From: Glycomyces sp. TRM65418
GTDB taxonomy: Bacteria; Actinomycetota; Actinomycetes; Mycobacteriales; Micromonosporaceae
DNA length: 64,000 nucleotides
Reading direction: 5' to 3'
NCBI RefSeq assembly: GCF_019710475.1
Contig: NZ_JAJFAX010000003.1
Location: 248,001 to 312,000, forward strand
In this document: positions 33,869 to 42,192 of the stretch, piece after piece
Layout of the letters: every line of letters begins with the position of its first letter
Position numbering within the stretch: the first letter of the stretch is position 1
Translations under genes and position numbers: made by a program
Notes under the pieces: generated by a model
What the model was told of the DNA's origin: nothing
Databases searched by the model: none
What the model saw: only the letters and a program-made list of their open reading frames with translations

Positions 33869-36355
33869 GTGAGCCTCATCGACTACCTGCCCGCCTCGAA
33901 CGCGCCCGAACCCGACGACGTCTACACGGCCTTCGCCCAGTGGGCCGAGGACACCGGGATCGTCCTCTACGAGCACCAGGAAGAGGCCCTCCTCGCGATC
34001 TGCACCGGCCAGAACACCGTCATCGCCACCCCCACCGGCTCCGGGAAGTCGCTGATCGCCGCCGCCGCGCACTTCAACGCCCTCGCCAACCAGCGCACCT
34101 CCTTCTACACCGCCCCCATCAAAGCCCTCGTGTCCGAGAAGTTCTTCGAACTGTGCGCACAGTTCGGCCACGACAACGTCGGCATGCTCACCGGCGACGC
34201 CGCCGTCAACCCCGACGCGCCCCTCATCTGCTGCACCGCCGAAATCCTCGCCAACCTCGCCCTCCGCGAAGGCGCCGCCCTCGACTGCGACTCCGTCGTC
34301 GCCGACGAATTCCACTTCTACGCCGAACCCGACCGCGGCTGGGCCTGGCAGGTGCCCCTCCTCGAACTGCGCCGCGCCCAGTTCACCCTCATGTCCGCCA
34401 CCCTCGGCGACACCGAGTTCTTCGAACAGGACCTCACCCGCCGCACCGGCCGCGAAACCGCCCTCATCGCCTCCGCCACCCGCCCCGTCCCCCTCCACTA
34501 CGAATACCGCAAAACCCCCCTCCACGAGACCGTCGAGAACCTCGTCGACCAGCACCGCGCCCCCGCCTACATCGTCCACTTCACCCAGGCCGCCGCCCTC
34601 GACACCGCCCAAGCGCTCTCCAGCCTCAACCTCGTCGACAAGAACGCCAAGACCGCCATCGCCGCCGCCCTCGGCGGCTTCCGCTTCACCACCAAGTTCG
34701 GCCAGACCCTCGCCCGCCTCGTCCGCGCCGGCATCGGCGTCCACCACGCCGGCATGCTCCCCAAATACCGCCGCCTCGTCGAACGCCTCGCCCAACAAGG
34801 CCTCCTCAAGATCATCTGCGGCACCGACACCCTCGGCGTCGGCATCAACGTCCCCATCCGCACCGTCGTCTTCACCGGCCTCGCCAAATACGACGGCCGC
34901 CGCACCCGCCGCCTCCGCGCCCGCGAATTCCACCAGATCGCCGGCCGCGCCGGCCGCGCCGGATTCGACACCGAAGGCTTCGTCGTCTGCCAAGCCCCCG
35001 ACCACGTCATCGAAAACGAGAAGGCCCAGCAGAAATTCGGCCTCGACCCCAAAAAACGCAAGAAGATGGCCAAGAAGAAAGCCCCCGAAGGCTTCGTCGG
35101 CTGGTCCGAGGAGACCTTCACCGGCCTCGCCGACGCCCCGCCCGAACCCCTGCAGTCGCGCATGCGCATGACCCACGCCATGCTCATCAACCTCCTCGCC
35201 AGGCCCGGCAACACCTTCGACCACGTCCGCACCCTCATCGAGGACTCCCACGCCGACCGCCCCACCCAACTCAAGATGGCCCGCACCGCCCTCACCATCG
35301 CCCGCACCCTCCGCGACGCCGGCATCATCCTCATCGACGGCGGCAACGTCAAACTCACCGTCGACATGCCCGACCACTTCGCCCTCAACCAGCCCCTCGC
35401 CCCCTTCGCGCTGGCGGCCCTGGAGCTGCTGGACCCGGAGTCGGACGAGTACGCCATGGACGTCGTCTCCATCGTCGAGGCGACCCTCGAAGGCCCCGGC
35501 CAGATCCTGGCCGCGCAGCGCAACAAGGCCAAAGGCGCCGCGATCGAGGCCATGAAAGCCGACGGCCTCGACTACTACGACCGCATGAACCAGCTCGAAG
35601 ACACCGAAGTGGACTACCCCAAGCCCCTCGCGGACCTCCTCGAAGAGGCCTTCAGCGCCTACCGCACCAGCCATCCGTGGGCCGCCGACTACCGCCTCGA
35701 ACCCAAGTCGATCCTCCGCGAGATCTGGGAGGGCCGCATGACCTTCGGCGAGTACATCGGCCTCTACGGCATCCAACGCGGCGAAGGACTCCTGCTGCGC
35801 TACCTCTCCAGCGCCTACAAGGCCCTCGTCCAGACCCTCCCCGAGGACACCGGCGGCCCCGAACTCGACGACCTCACCGCCTGGCTCGGCGAGACCATCC
35901 GCCAGACCGACTCCTCGCTCATCAACGAATGGGAACAGCTCACCAACCCCGCCGAAGACGACGACGACATCGACACCGGCCGCCCCGCCCGCGCCTTCAC
36001 CGACAACGAACGCGCCTTCACCATCGCCGTCCGCAACGCCGCCTTCCGCCACGTCGAATTCGCCGCCGCCGACCGCCCCGAAGCCCTCGCCGCCCTCGAA
36101 ACCGGCTGGCCCGCCGCCAAATGGGACGCCGCCCTGGAGCGGTACTTCGCCGCCCACGACGACATCGGCACCACCGGCGCCGCCCGCGGCGGCGAACTCC
36201 TCCACATCGAGAAGACCGGCCGCACCTGGACCGTCCGCCAGACCATCGACGACCCCGCCGGCGACTGCGACTGGGCCATCACCTTCACCGTCGACCTCGA
36301 CGCCTCCGACGAAGCCGGCGCCGTCGTCATCACCGTCGACGACTTCACCGACTAA
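33869..36355 (+). CDS. Ski2-like DEAD/DEAH helicase with DUF3516
   Basis: 828 aa. Motif I ATPTGSGKS, motif Ia YTAPIKALVSEKFFE, motif II VVADEFHFY (DEFH), motif III LMSATLG, motif VI HQIAGRAGRAGF; then a long C-terminal region typical of DUF3516 (RMRMTHAMLINLLARPGNTF onward). Ski2-like helicases unwind RNA or DNA; this branch is actinobacterial and its substrate is unproven. The GTG at 33869 has CACCAT 8 nt before it; TTG at 33860 is an alternative. Codons around 35400-35530 end mostly in G whereas flanking codons end in C. Confidence 0.87.
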   Translation: MSLIDYLPASNAPEPDDVYTAFAQWAEDTGIVLYEHQEEALLAICTGQNTVIATPTGSGKSLIAAAAHFNALANQRTSFYTAPIKALVSEKFFELCAQFGHDNVGMLTGDAAVNPDAPLICCTAEILANLALREGAALDCDSVVADEFHFYAEPDRGWAWQVPLLELRRAQFTLMSATLGDTEFFEQDLTRRTGRETALIASATRPVPLHYEYRKTPLHETVENLVDQHRAPAYIVHFTQAAALDTAQALSSLNLVDKNAKTAIAAALGGFRFTTKFGQTLARLVRAGIGVHHAGMLPKYRRLVERLAQQGLLKIICGTDTLGVGINVPIRTVVFTGLAKYDGRRTRRLRAREFHQIAGRAGRAGFDTEGFVVCQAPDHVIENEKAQQKFGLDPKKRKKMAKKKAPEGFVGWSEETFTGLADAPPEPLQSRMRMTHAMLINLLARPGNTFDHVRTLIEDSHADRPTQLKMARTALTIARTLRDAGIILIDGGNVKLTVDMPDHFALNQPLAPFALAALELLDPESDEYAMDVVSIVEATLEGPGQILAAQRNKAKGAAIEAMKADGLDYYDRMNQLEDTEVDYPKPLADLLEEAFSAYRTSHPWAADYRLEPKSILREIWEGRMTFGEYIGLYGIQRGEGLLLRYLSSAYKALVQTLPEDTGGPELDDLTAWLGETIRQTDSSLINEWEQLTNPAEDDDDIDTGRPARAFTDNERAFTIAVRNAAFRHVEFAAADRPEALAALETGWPAAKWDAALERYFAAHDDIGTTGAARGGELLHIEKTGRTWTVRQTIDDPAGDCDWAITFTVDLDASDEAGAVVITVDDFTD

Positions 36356-36398
36356 CGCACCACCCCCCACCGGACCCGAGGATCGATAGCATCACCGC

Positions 36399-37517
36399 AT
36401 GCCCCGACTCCTCCCCGCCGACGCCCTCCACGGACCGCCGACACGGGCCCGCTGGACCGCCGTCCTCGCCGCGGCGCTGGCCCTGACGGCCTGGAACACC
36501 GACTGGACCGCGCTCGGAGACACCGCCCGGGGTCTCCTCCCGGGCACGAGCGAGCAGTACGACTGGGACACGGCCGAACTGGAGGCCGCCCCGGACGTGG
36601 ACAACGCCGCCACCGCGGCCGAAGGCCTGCACGACATCACCGACATCGAGTCGGCGATGCTCGCAGTCGACGACATGATCCTGCTCCTGGTCTGGGACGC
36701 ATCGGTGTCGATCCCCCACGTGCGCGTCGAGGCCTATACCGACGCCTACGGCAGCGGGCTCCGCCTCGGCATCGCCACCGATACGACCACCGCACCAGGC
36801 ACCGGATGTGTCAGCGCAGTCCTCACGACCCCGGAGCACCACCCCAGCACCAGTCTCCAGACCTGCACCAGAACCGACCAGCACCGCGCCCCCGACCACA
36901 GCGCCGTCGCCGAAGACGCATGGAGACCCGACCACCTGTTCCTCACCCAGACCGCCAACGTCGATCCGCCCGACCGCGCCCGACCCACCCTCATCGACTA
37001 CTACGGTCTGGGCCACGACACCGGCAACGCCTACGAGTCGGCCCTCTGGGGACCCAACATCACCGAGCCCTACCTGGGCGCCACCGAACCCGGCTGCGAC
37101 AACGCCGCCGTCAACCTCATGCTCGACGACTCCCATCTCGACACCGGCTACCCTGCAGTCGGCCTGACCAGGGAAGTCCCCGAACCCGTCGCCTCACCCG
37201 CCTGGGCCGAACCCACCCCCGGCCGACTGCGGACCCTCGCCTGTACGCCGATCAGCCAACACCGCCACGGCAACGGACACCTGATCACCGCCGAACCGTT
37301 CGAACAGCACGCACCGGCCGCCCTCACCGGCTGGGCCCAGTACAACGCCGCCACCCGCGACCCGCAACCGATCCGCACCGCCGTCGCCGTCGACCTCCGC
37401 TCCTGCGACACCGACCTCGATCACTGCACCACCGACACCCACACGGACCCGCACTACCTGAAGAACAACGGCACCGCCGGCGAATGGATGAGCGAACTCC
37501 TCGACCCCGACCGGTGA
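36399..37517 (+). CDS. Hypothetical membrane-anchored extracellular protein
   Basis: 372 aa, not recognised. One N-terminal transmembrane segment (WTAVLAAALALTAWNTDW), then a ~330-residue extracellular domain rich in Asp, Thr and His, with cysteines spaced so as to allow disulfides (TGCVSAV, LQTCTRTD, EPGCDNA, LACTP, SCDTDLDHC). TAGCAT lies 6 nt before the ATG, so it is leaderless. It is followed after 39 nt by the phosphotransferase-like gene. Confidence 0.65.
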   Translation: MPRLLPADALHGPPTRARWTAVLAAALALTAWNTDWTALGDTARGLLPGTSEQYDWDTAELEAAPDVDNAATAAEGLHDITDIESAMLAVDDMILLLVWDASVSIPHVRVEAYTDAYGSGLRLGIATDTTTAPGTGCVSAVLTTPEHHPSTSLQTCTRTDQHRAPDHSAVAEDAWRPDHLFLTQTANVDPPDRARPTLIDYYGLGHDTGNAYESALWGPNITEPYLGATEPGCDNAAVNLMLDDSHLDTGYPAVGLTREVPEPVASPAWAEPTPGRLRTLACTPISQHRHGNGHLITAEPFEQHAPAALTGWAQYNAATRDPQPIRTAVAVDLRSCDTDLDHCTTDTHTDPHYLKNNGTAGEWMSELLDPDR

Positions 37518-37556
37518 AGGCCGCCCCGCCGAGACCCGGATGGCAGAATCAGGCGG

Positions 37557-38603
37557 ATGCTCCCCGACCTCTACCACTCCCCCATCGGCACCCCGATCCA
37601 CACCGCCACGGTCCTCCAGCACAACACCGGCAACCAGGCCACCGGCGGCATCTGGCGGGTCACCGGACCCGGCGGCGACGCGATCCTCAAGCACCTCACC
37701 CCCGGCAGCGGCGGCCACGCCCACTGGGCCGCCTCCGACGACCCCCGGCACTGGAACCACTGGCGCCGCGAACACCACGCCTACACCACCGGCTTCGCCC
37801 ACGCCTACGGCCGCGACACCGGCATCGGCGCCCCAGCGCTGCTCGCCCACGGCGAACGCCCCGACGGCAGCCTCGAACTCTGGCTCGAAGCCGTCGACGG
37901 CACCCACGGCCGCCACTGGACCCTGCCGATGCTCGCCGACTTCGCCCACCGCCTCGGCACCACCCAAGCCCGACACGCCGCAACCCCCGACCAGCCCTGG
38001 CATTCCCGACAGTTCCTACGCCAATACGCCGGCCGCCTCGACTACACCCCCATCCCCTGGGACCACCCGATCGCCGCCGCCCACTGGCCCGACCCGATCC
38101 GCCAAGGCCTGCGCCTGATCTGGGAACGCCGCACCGACCTGTTCGACCTCGCCGAAGCCCTGCCCCACACCACCGGCCACCTCGACGTCTGGCCCATGAA
38201 CCTCATCCGACGCGGCGACGAACCCGTCCTCCTCGACTGGGCTTTCACCGGCCGCGCCGCCATCGGCGAAGACCTCGCCAACCTCATCGCCGACACCTTC
38301 TTCGACGGCCTCCAACCCGTCCACCGCCTCGCCGAGACCGAAACCCTCCTCACCGACGCCTACCTCACCGGACTCCGCGAAGCCGGATACGCCGACGAGG
38401 CCGCCACCCGAACGGCCATCGCCGCCACCGGCGCCGCCAAGTACTGTTGGCTCGCCCCTGCGATGCTCACCCGCCTCGCCGCCGGGCACTCCACCGCCAG
38501 CGCCGACTACGACACCGAAACCGACGACGCCCGCATCCTCGAACGCCGCCGCCCGATCCTCGCGATGCTCGTCCGCTGGGCCCGCACCGCACTCCAGACC
38601 TGA
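37557..38603 (+). CDS. APH-family phosphotransferase-like protein
   Basis: 348 aa. The kinase loop HLDVWPMNLI supplies the catalytic Asp and Asn, and LLDWAFTGRAAIGEDLAN supplies the metal-binding Asp, both in the order of aminoglycoside/choline kinases. The N-terminal nucleotide-binding part is weakly conserved. A true aminoglycoside kinase role is not supported by context. CAGAAT lies 7 nt before the ATG. The arfB gene follows 9 nt later. Confidence 0.75.
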   Translation: MLPDLYHSPIGTPIHTATVLQHNTGNQATGGIWRVTGPGGDAILKHLTPGSGGHAHWAASDDPRHWNHWRREHHAYTTGFAHAYGRDTGIGAPALLAHGERPDGSLELWLEAVDGTHGRHWTLPMLADFAHRLGTTQARHAATPDQPWHSRQFLRQYAGRLDYTPIPWDHPIAAAHWPDPIRQGLRLIWERRTDLFDLAEALPHTTGHLDVWPMNLIRRGDEPVLLDWAFTGRAAIGEDLANLIADTFFDGLQPVHRLAETETLLTDAYLTGLREAGYADEAATRTAIAATGAAKYCWLAPAMLTRLAAGHSTASADYDTETDDARILERRRPILAMLVRWARTALQT

Positions 38604-38612
38604 AAGCACACC

Positions 38613-39032
38613 ATGCCCGTCCCGATCACCGACCAGTACGCCGTCCCCGACAGCGAGATCCGCTGGCGCTTCTCCCGCTCCTCCGGGCCCGGCGGCCAAG
38701 GCGTCAATACCACCGACTCCCGCGTCGAACTGGTCTTCGACCTCGCCCGCACCAAAGCCCTCCCGCCCGCGCTCGTCGAACGCGCGCTCGCCCGCCTGGG
38801 CGACCGGGTGGTGGAGGGGACGGTGGTGGTCGCGGCCTCGGAGTTCCGCTCCCAGCTGCGCAACCGCGAAGCCGCCGCCGAGCGCCTCGGCGAGCTGCTG
38901 CGACGCGCGATCGCCGCGCCGCCGCCCCCGCGCAAAGCCCGCAAGCCCTCCAAGGGCGCGAAACGGCGGCGCCTGGAGGACAAGCGCCGCCGATCGAGCG
39001 TCAAGAAACTGCGCCGCAGCACCGACGACTAA
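38613..39032 (+). CDS. arfB: ArfB, ribosome-rescue peptidyl-tRNA hydrolase
   Basis: 139 aa. GGQ catalytic motif in SSGPGGQGVNTTDSRVEL (residues 23-40) and a basic C-terminal tail (RKARKPSKGAKRRRLEDKRR) that in ArfB enters the empty mRNA channel. It releases nascent chains from ribosomes stalled on non-stop mRNA. Length is normal for the family. It follows the phosphotransferase gene by 9 nt, and its stop interlocks with that of the convergent GH43 gene (CTAA). Confidence 0.9.
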   Translation: MPVPITDQYAVPDSEIRWRFSRSSGPGGQGVNTTDSRVELVFDLARTKALPPALVERALARLGDRVVEGTVVVAASEFRSQLRNREAAAERLGELLRRAIAAPPPPRKARKPSKGAKRRRLEDKRRRSSVKKLRRSTDD

Positions 39033-39997
39033 CGCTCCGGCAAGGGCTCCCCGAAGTCGGGGGTGCCGTCCGCGTTCCAGCCGAAGTACTGGAGACGGCA
39101 GTGCCGGTCGGGGTTGTCCAGCGGGTCGCCGACGATCTCCGCGTACGAGCGGGCATGGAAGACCAGCACGTCCCGGCCCTCCTCGTCGACGGTGAAGGCG
39201 TTGTGCCCCGGCCCGTAGATCCCGTTGGCCTCACTGGTGGTGAACACCGGCTTCGGGCTCTTGGACCAGGACGCCGGGTCGAGCAGGTCCGCGTCCGCGT
39301 CGGCGCTCAGGAGGCCGACGCAGTACTCGGCCCCGGTCCCGGCCGCCGAGTAGGTGATGAAGACCTTCCCGTTGCGCACCAGCGCGTACGGGCCCTCGTT
39401 GACGGCGAAGCGGACCGTCTCCCAGTCCAGCTCCGGCCGGCTGAGCTCCACCGGCTCCCCCGCGATGGTCCACGGGTTCGCGAGCTCGGCCAGGTACAGG
39501 CTCGTGTTCGTGCCCGGCAGGGCCGGGTTGTGCTGCGCCCAGCACAGGAAGCGCCGGCCGCCGTGGGCGAACGTGGTCGCGTCGAGGGAGAACGAGTCGA
39601 TCGGGGTCTGGATCTGGCCCCGCTCGGTCCACGTGCCTTCGAGGGGGTTCGGGCTCCGGTTCTCCAGGACGTACATGCGGATGCGCCACACGTCGGCGGT
39701 CGCCGAGTCCGCCTCCCCGGCGGCGAAGTACACGTACCAGGCGCCGTCGACCCAGTGCAGTTCCGGCGCCCAGATGTGCGAGCCCATCGGGCCCTCGGGG
39801 TGCCGGACCCAGATCGTGGTCTCCTCGGCGTCGCGCAGCCCCGCGAGGGCGTCGGCCCCGCGCAGCACGATCCGGTCGTACGCCGGGACCGTCGCCGTGA
39901 AGTACCAGCGGCCGTCGGTGTGGCGCACGATCTGCGGATCGGCGCGTTCGAGAATGAACGGATTCGGGAAGTTATCGGTAACAATCGGTCGGGTCAT
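39029..39997 (-). CDS. GH43-type glycoside hydrolase
   Basis: 322 aa five-bladed propeller. PNPFILERADPQIVRHTDGRW gives the first-blade Asp base, HIWAPELHWVDGAWYVYFAA the second, and NEGPYALVRNGKVFITYSA the acid Glu. The family cleaves arabinose or xylose side chains. There is no signal peptide, so it acts inside the cell on imported oligosaccharides. ATG at 39997 has AAAGG 8 nt before it. A LacI-like dyad (39971-39982) lies within the first codons. Stop shared with arfB. Confidence 0.82.
   Translation of the reverse strand: MTRPIVTDNFPNPFILERADPQIVRHTDGRWYFTATVPAYDRIVLRGADALAGLRDAEETTIWVRHPEGPMGSHIWAPELHWVDGAWYVYFAAGEADSATADVWRIRMYVLENRSPNPLEGTWTERGQIQTPIDSFSLDATTFAHGGRRFLCWAQHNPALPGTNTSLYLAELANPWTIAGEPVELSRPELDWETVRFAVNEGPYALVRNGKVFITYSAAGTGAEYCVGLLSADADADLLDPASWSKSPKPVFTTSEANGIYGPGHNAFTVDEEGRDVLVFHARSYAEIVGDPLDNPDRHCRLQYFGWNADGTPDFGEPLPER
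39971..39982. promoter_or_regulatory. Possible LacI-type dyad inside GH43 start
   Basis: GTTATCGGTAAC has perfect 4-bp arms around TCGG, close in shape to LacI-family sites, and lies 15-26 bases after the GH43 start. It is coding sequence, so codon constraint could explain it; low confidence. Confidence 0.25.
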
Positions 39998-40028
39998 CGC
40001 ACTGCCTTTCATTGATCCCAGAGAAACC

Positions 40029-40640
40029 CTACAACTCCACCCGCAGCGACCCCGCCGGCTCGACCTCCGCCGCCCCCGCCGTCTGCGACGCCAACCAGCC
40101 CACCAGCAACTCCGCATCCGCACACGCCAGATCGAACACCACCGCCGGACCGAACGCCACCTCCACCAGCCGCACATCCTCACGCAACCGCAGCAGCCCC
40201 TCGATGCTCCCCGCCAGACCGTACGCCACCCGCACCGACAACCGCGGCCACACCGCCACCACCACCGTCCCGGCCGCCTCCACCGCCGCCGACACCGCCG
40301 ACCCGTACGCGCGCACCAGACCGCCCGCCCCGAGCTTCACCCCGCCGAAATACCGCGTCACCACCGCCAGCACCTCCGTGAGATCCCGCCCGCGCAGCAC
40401 CTCCAACATCGGCGCACCCGCCGTCCCGGCAGGCTCCCCGTCGTCATTGGACCGAGCGATCCGACCCTCATCGAGCACATACGCCGTGCAGTGGTGACTC
40501 GCCCCCCAATACGCCCGGCGATGCGCACCGATCCGCTCCCGCGCCTCCGCATCGGACCCCACCCGATACAGCGTGCACACGAACCGAGACCGTTCCACCA
40601 CGATCTCATGCGACGACTCGGCGACAGCGACGGTATGCAC
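40029..40640 (-). CDS. YigZ/IMPACT-family (UPF0029) protein
   Basis: 203 aa: VVERSRFVCTLYRV at the start, then HHCTAYVLDEGRIARSNDDG, EPAGTAGAPMLEVLRG and VVTRYFGGVKLGAGGLVRAY, the diagnostic IMPACT block. Its cellular role is unclear. GTG start. It lies 6 nt after the response-regulator gene, probably one operon, with GH43 31 nt further on. Confidence 0.88.
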   Translation of the reverse strand: MHTVAVAESSHEIVVERSRFVCTLYRVGSDAEARERIGAHRRAYWGASHHCTAYVLDEGRIARSNDDGEPAGTAGAPMLEVLRGRDLTEVLAVVTRYFGGVKLGAGGLVRAYGSAVSAAVEAAGTVVVAVWPRLSVRVAYGLAGSIEGLLRLREDVRLVEVAFGPAVVFDLACADAELLVGWLASQTAGAAEVEPAGSLRVEL

Positions 40641-40646
40641 GACCGG

Positions 40647-41294
40647 TCAGCCCACCACCCCGTGCTCCCACGCCCACGCCGCGATCCCCACCCGATTGCG
40701 GACCCCGAGCTTCGCCCGCACCGCCTCCAGATGCGTCTTCACCGTCGACACCGACACGAACAACGCCTCGGCGATCTCCGCGTTCGTCTTCCCGCGCGCC
40801 GCCAACTCCACCACGTCCAACTCGCGCTCGGTCAACACCTCGACCGCCTTCGGCCCCGACGCCACCGGCTCGGTCAACCGCTCCAACAACCGCACCGTCA
40901 CCGACGGCGAGATCAACGACTCCCCGCTCGCCGCCGCACGAACCGCCTCCACCAGCAGCGTCGGACCCGAATCCTTCAACAAGAACCCCGTCGCACCCGA
41001 CCGCAACGCCCCGTACACGTACTCATCGGTGTCGAACGTGGTCACCACCACGATCCGCGGACCCGTCCCGTTCGCCCCCGCCAACAGCGTCCGCGTCGCC
41101 TCCAACCCGTCCAGACGCGGCATCCGGATGTCGAACAAACACACGTCCGGCTTCAACCGACGCGCCTCCGCGACCGCCACCACCCCATCAGGAGCATCCG
41201 CCACCACCTCCATATCGGGCTGGGCGTCGACGATGGCCCGGAACCCAGCCCGGACCATCTCCTGGTCGTCTGCGATCAGCACTCGAATAGCCAC
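40647..41294 (-). CDS. NarL/LuxR-family response regulator (orphan)
   Basis: 215 aa. Receiver domain with phospho-acceptor D55 (CLFDIRMP), Thr in VVVTTF and Lys in LLKDSG; C-terminal LuxR HTH (LTERELDVVELAARGKTNAE onward). No histidine kinase is within the window near it. GTG start with TAGGCT 6 nt upstream, thus leaderless. It heads a likely operon with the YigZ-type gene. Confidence 0.87.
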   Translation of the reverse strand: MAIRVLIADDQEMVRAGFRAIVDAQPDMEVVADAPDGVVAVAEARRLKPDVCLFDIRMPRLDGLEATRTLLAGANGTGPRIVVVTTFDTDEYVYGALRSGATGFLLKDSGPTLLVEAVRAAASGESLISPSVTVRLLERLTEPVASGPKAVEVLTERELDVVELAARGKTNAEIAEALFVSVSTVKTHLEAVRAKLGVRNRVGIAAWAWEHGVVG

Positions 41295-41320
41295 GCCCCG
41301 AGCCTAACCGCCCGCCGACA

Positions 41321-41713
41321 CTACGCCGCCGCGCCCGCCAGTTCACGCTCCCGCGCCACCACCGGCTCCGCCGGCGCCGGCGCCACATCCGACTCCGCCG
41401 CAGGCTCGACACGCACCCGCTCCACCGCCGACAGCAGCGCCTCGCGCTCCAGCACCGCCTTGCGCGCCGCAGCGCGCCGGCGGATCACGATCGTGGTCGA
41501 CACCAGGACCAGCCAGGTGCCTTCCAGGAGGATGAGCCCGTAGTCGTGGCCGATGACGGCCGCGCTCAGCAGGATCGCGCACGCCGAGACCACCAGGCCC
41601 AGCGAGGCCGGCTTCGTCGCCTGGATCCGGTGGGTCTGCACGAGCAGGTAGTTGGTGATGTACAGGAAGGCCCCGCAGAGCTGGAGCATGATACGCAGGT
41701 CGAAGTCGTGCAC
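41321..41713 (-). CDS. Small membrane protein (CBU_0592-like) with cytoplasmic tail
   Basis: 130 aa. Three hydrophobic segments: IMLQLCGAFLYITNYLLV, LGLVVSACAILLSAAVIG and ILLEGTWLVLVSTTIVI, matching CBU_0592-type small membrane proteins. A ~45-residue charged, Ala/Glu-rich tail follows. GTG start with GAGG 8-11 nt upstream. Function unknown. Co-orientation with the response regulator suggests a loose cluster. Confidence 0.65.
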   Translation of the reverse strand: MHDFDLRIMLQLCGAFLYITNYLLVQTHRIQATKPASLGLVVSACAILLSAAVIGHDYGLILLEGTWLVLVSTTIVIRRRAAARKAVLEREALLSAVERVRVEPAAESDVAPAPAEPVVARERELAGAAA

Positions 41714-41803
41714 GACAGATCCTCAATGGTCACGATGGCAGGCAGGAAGAAGCCCGCGCCCGATGGGCGCGGAGAAAAAAGAAGCAATGAAAACCGGGTG
41801 GGT

Positions 41804-41998
41804 TTACGCGGTAGTGGCCGGATGGCCGGCCGGTCTGCTCCGCGCGCAGACCTCGAACGCCGCCCCGCGCCGCACGCGCGTCTGCAACGAGCCGCAGATG
41901 CAGCGCGTCCAGACCGTCACGCCCGACGGACTGCGATGCCGCGAGACGGTCGTCACCGGATCGTCGTCGGGCCAACCGCAAAACGGGCAGCACTGCAT
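41804..41998 (-). CDS. Small zinc-ribbon-like protein
   Basis: 64 aa. CPFCGWPDDDP near the N-terminus and TRCICGS later give paired cysteine sites consistent with a zinc ribbon. AGGAGG is 9 nt before the ATG, one of the best ribosome sites around. It diverges from the LysR regulator. No function known. Confidence 0.65.
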   Translation of the reverse strand: MQCCPFCGWPDDDPVTTVSRHRSPSGVTVWTRCICGSLQTRVRRGAAFEVCARSRPAGHPATTA

Positions 41999-42141
41999 GA
42001 CCGCGTCCTCCTAACAAAGGCATCGGGAATCTCAGGGACGAGCACGAGCCGATGTCGCTCCGGGCGAACACCGCGCACTGTTCCGCGCTCACTATCGAGG
42101 TTAAGGTCCCATTCGCACGGGCTACAAGACCCCGGCCGCCC

Positions 42142-42174
42142 GAGTTTGCGAAACTCATCGTGAAGCGAACGCTT
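42142..42174. promoter_or_regulatory. Two operator-like palindromes upstream of LysR gene
   Basis: GAGTTTGCGAAACTC (42142-42156) is a perfect inverted repeat with 6-bp arms; AAGCGAACGCTT (42163-42174) is a second with 5-bp arms, 6 nt further on. The LysR GTG is 18 nt after the second, so both are placed for autoregulation. LysR sites usually contain a T-N11-A dyad, which the first one fits. Confidence 0.55.
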
Positions 42175-42192
42175 AAGGGATGGAGACCACAC

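Noticed and set aside
33554-36370. 938-codon minus-strand frame opposite the helicase
   Set aside because: Gly/Val/Glu-rich mirror of the C-ending codons of the helicase; no start site or domain.
37557-38603. Aminoglycoside-resistance gene
   Set aside because: The APH-type kinase motifs are present but the context and divergence do not support resistance; the general name is kept.
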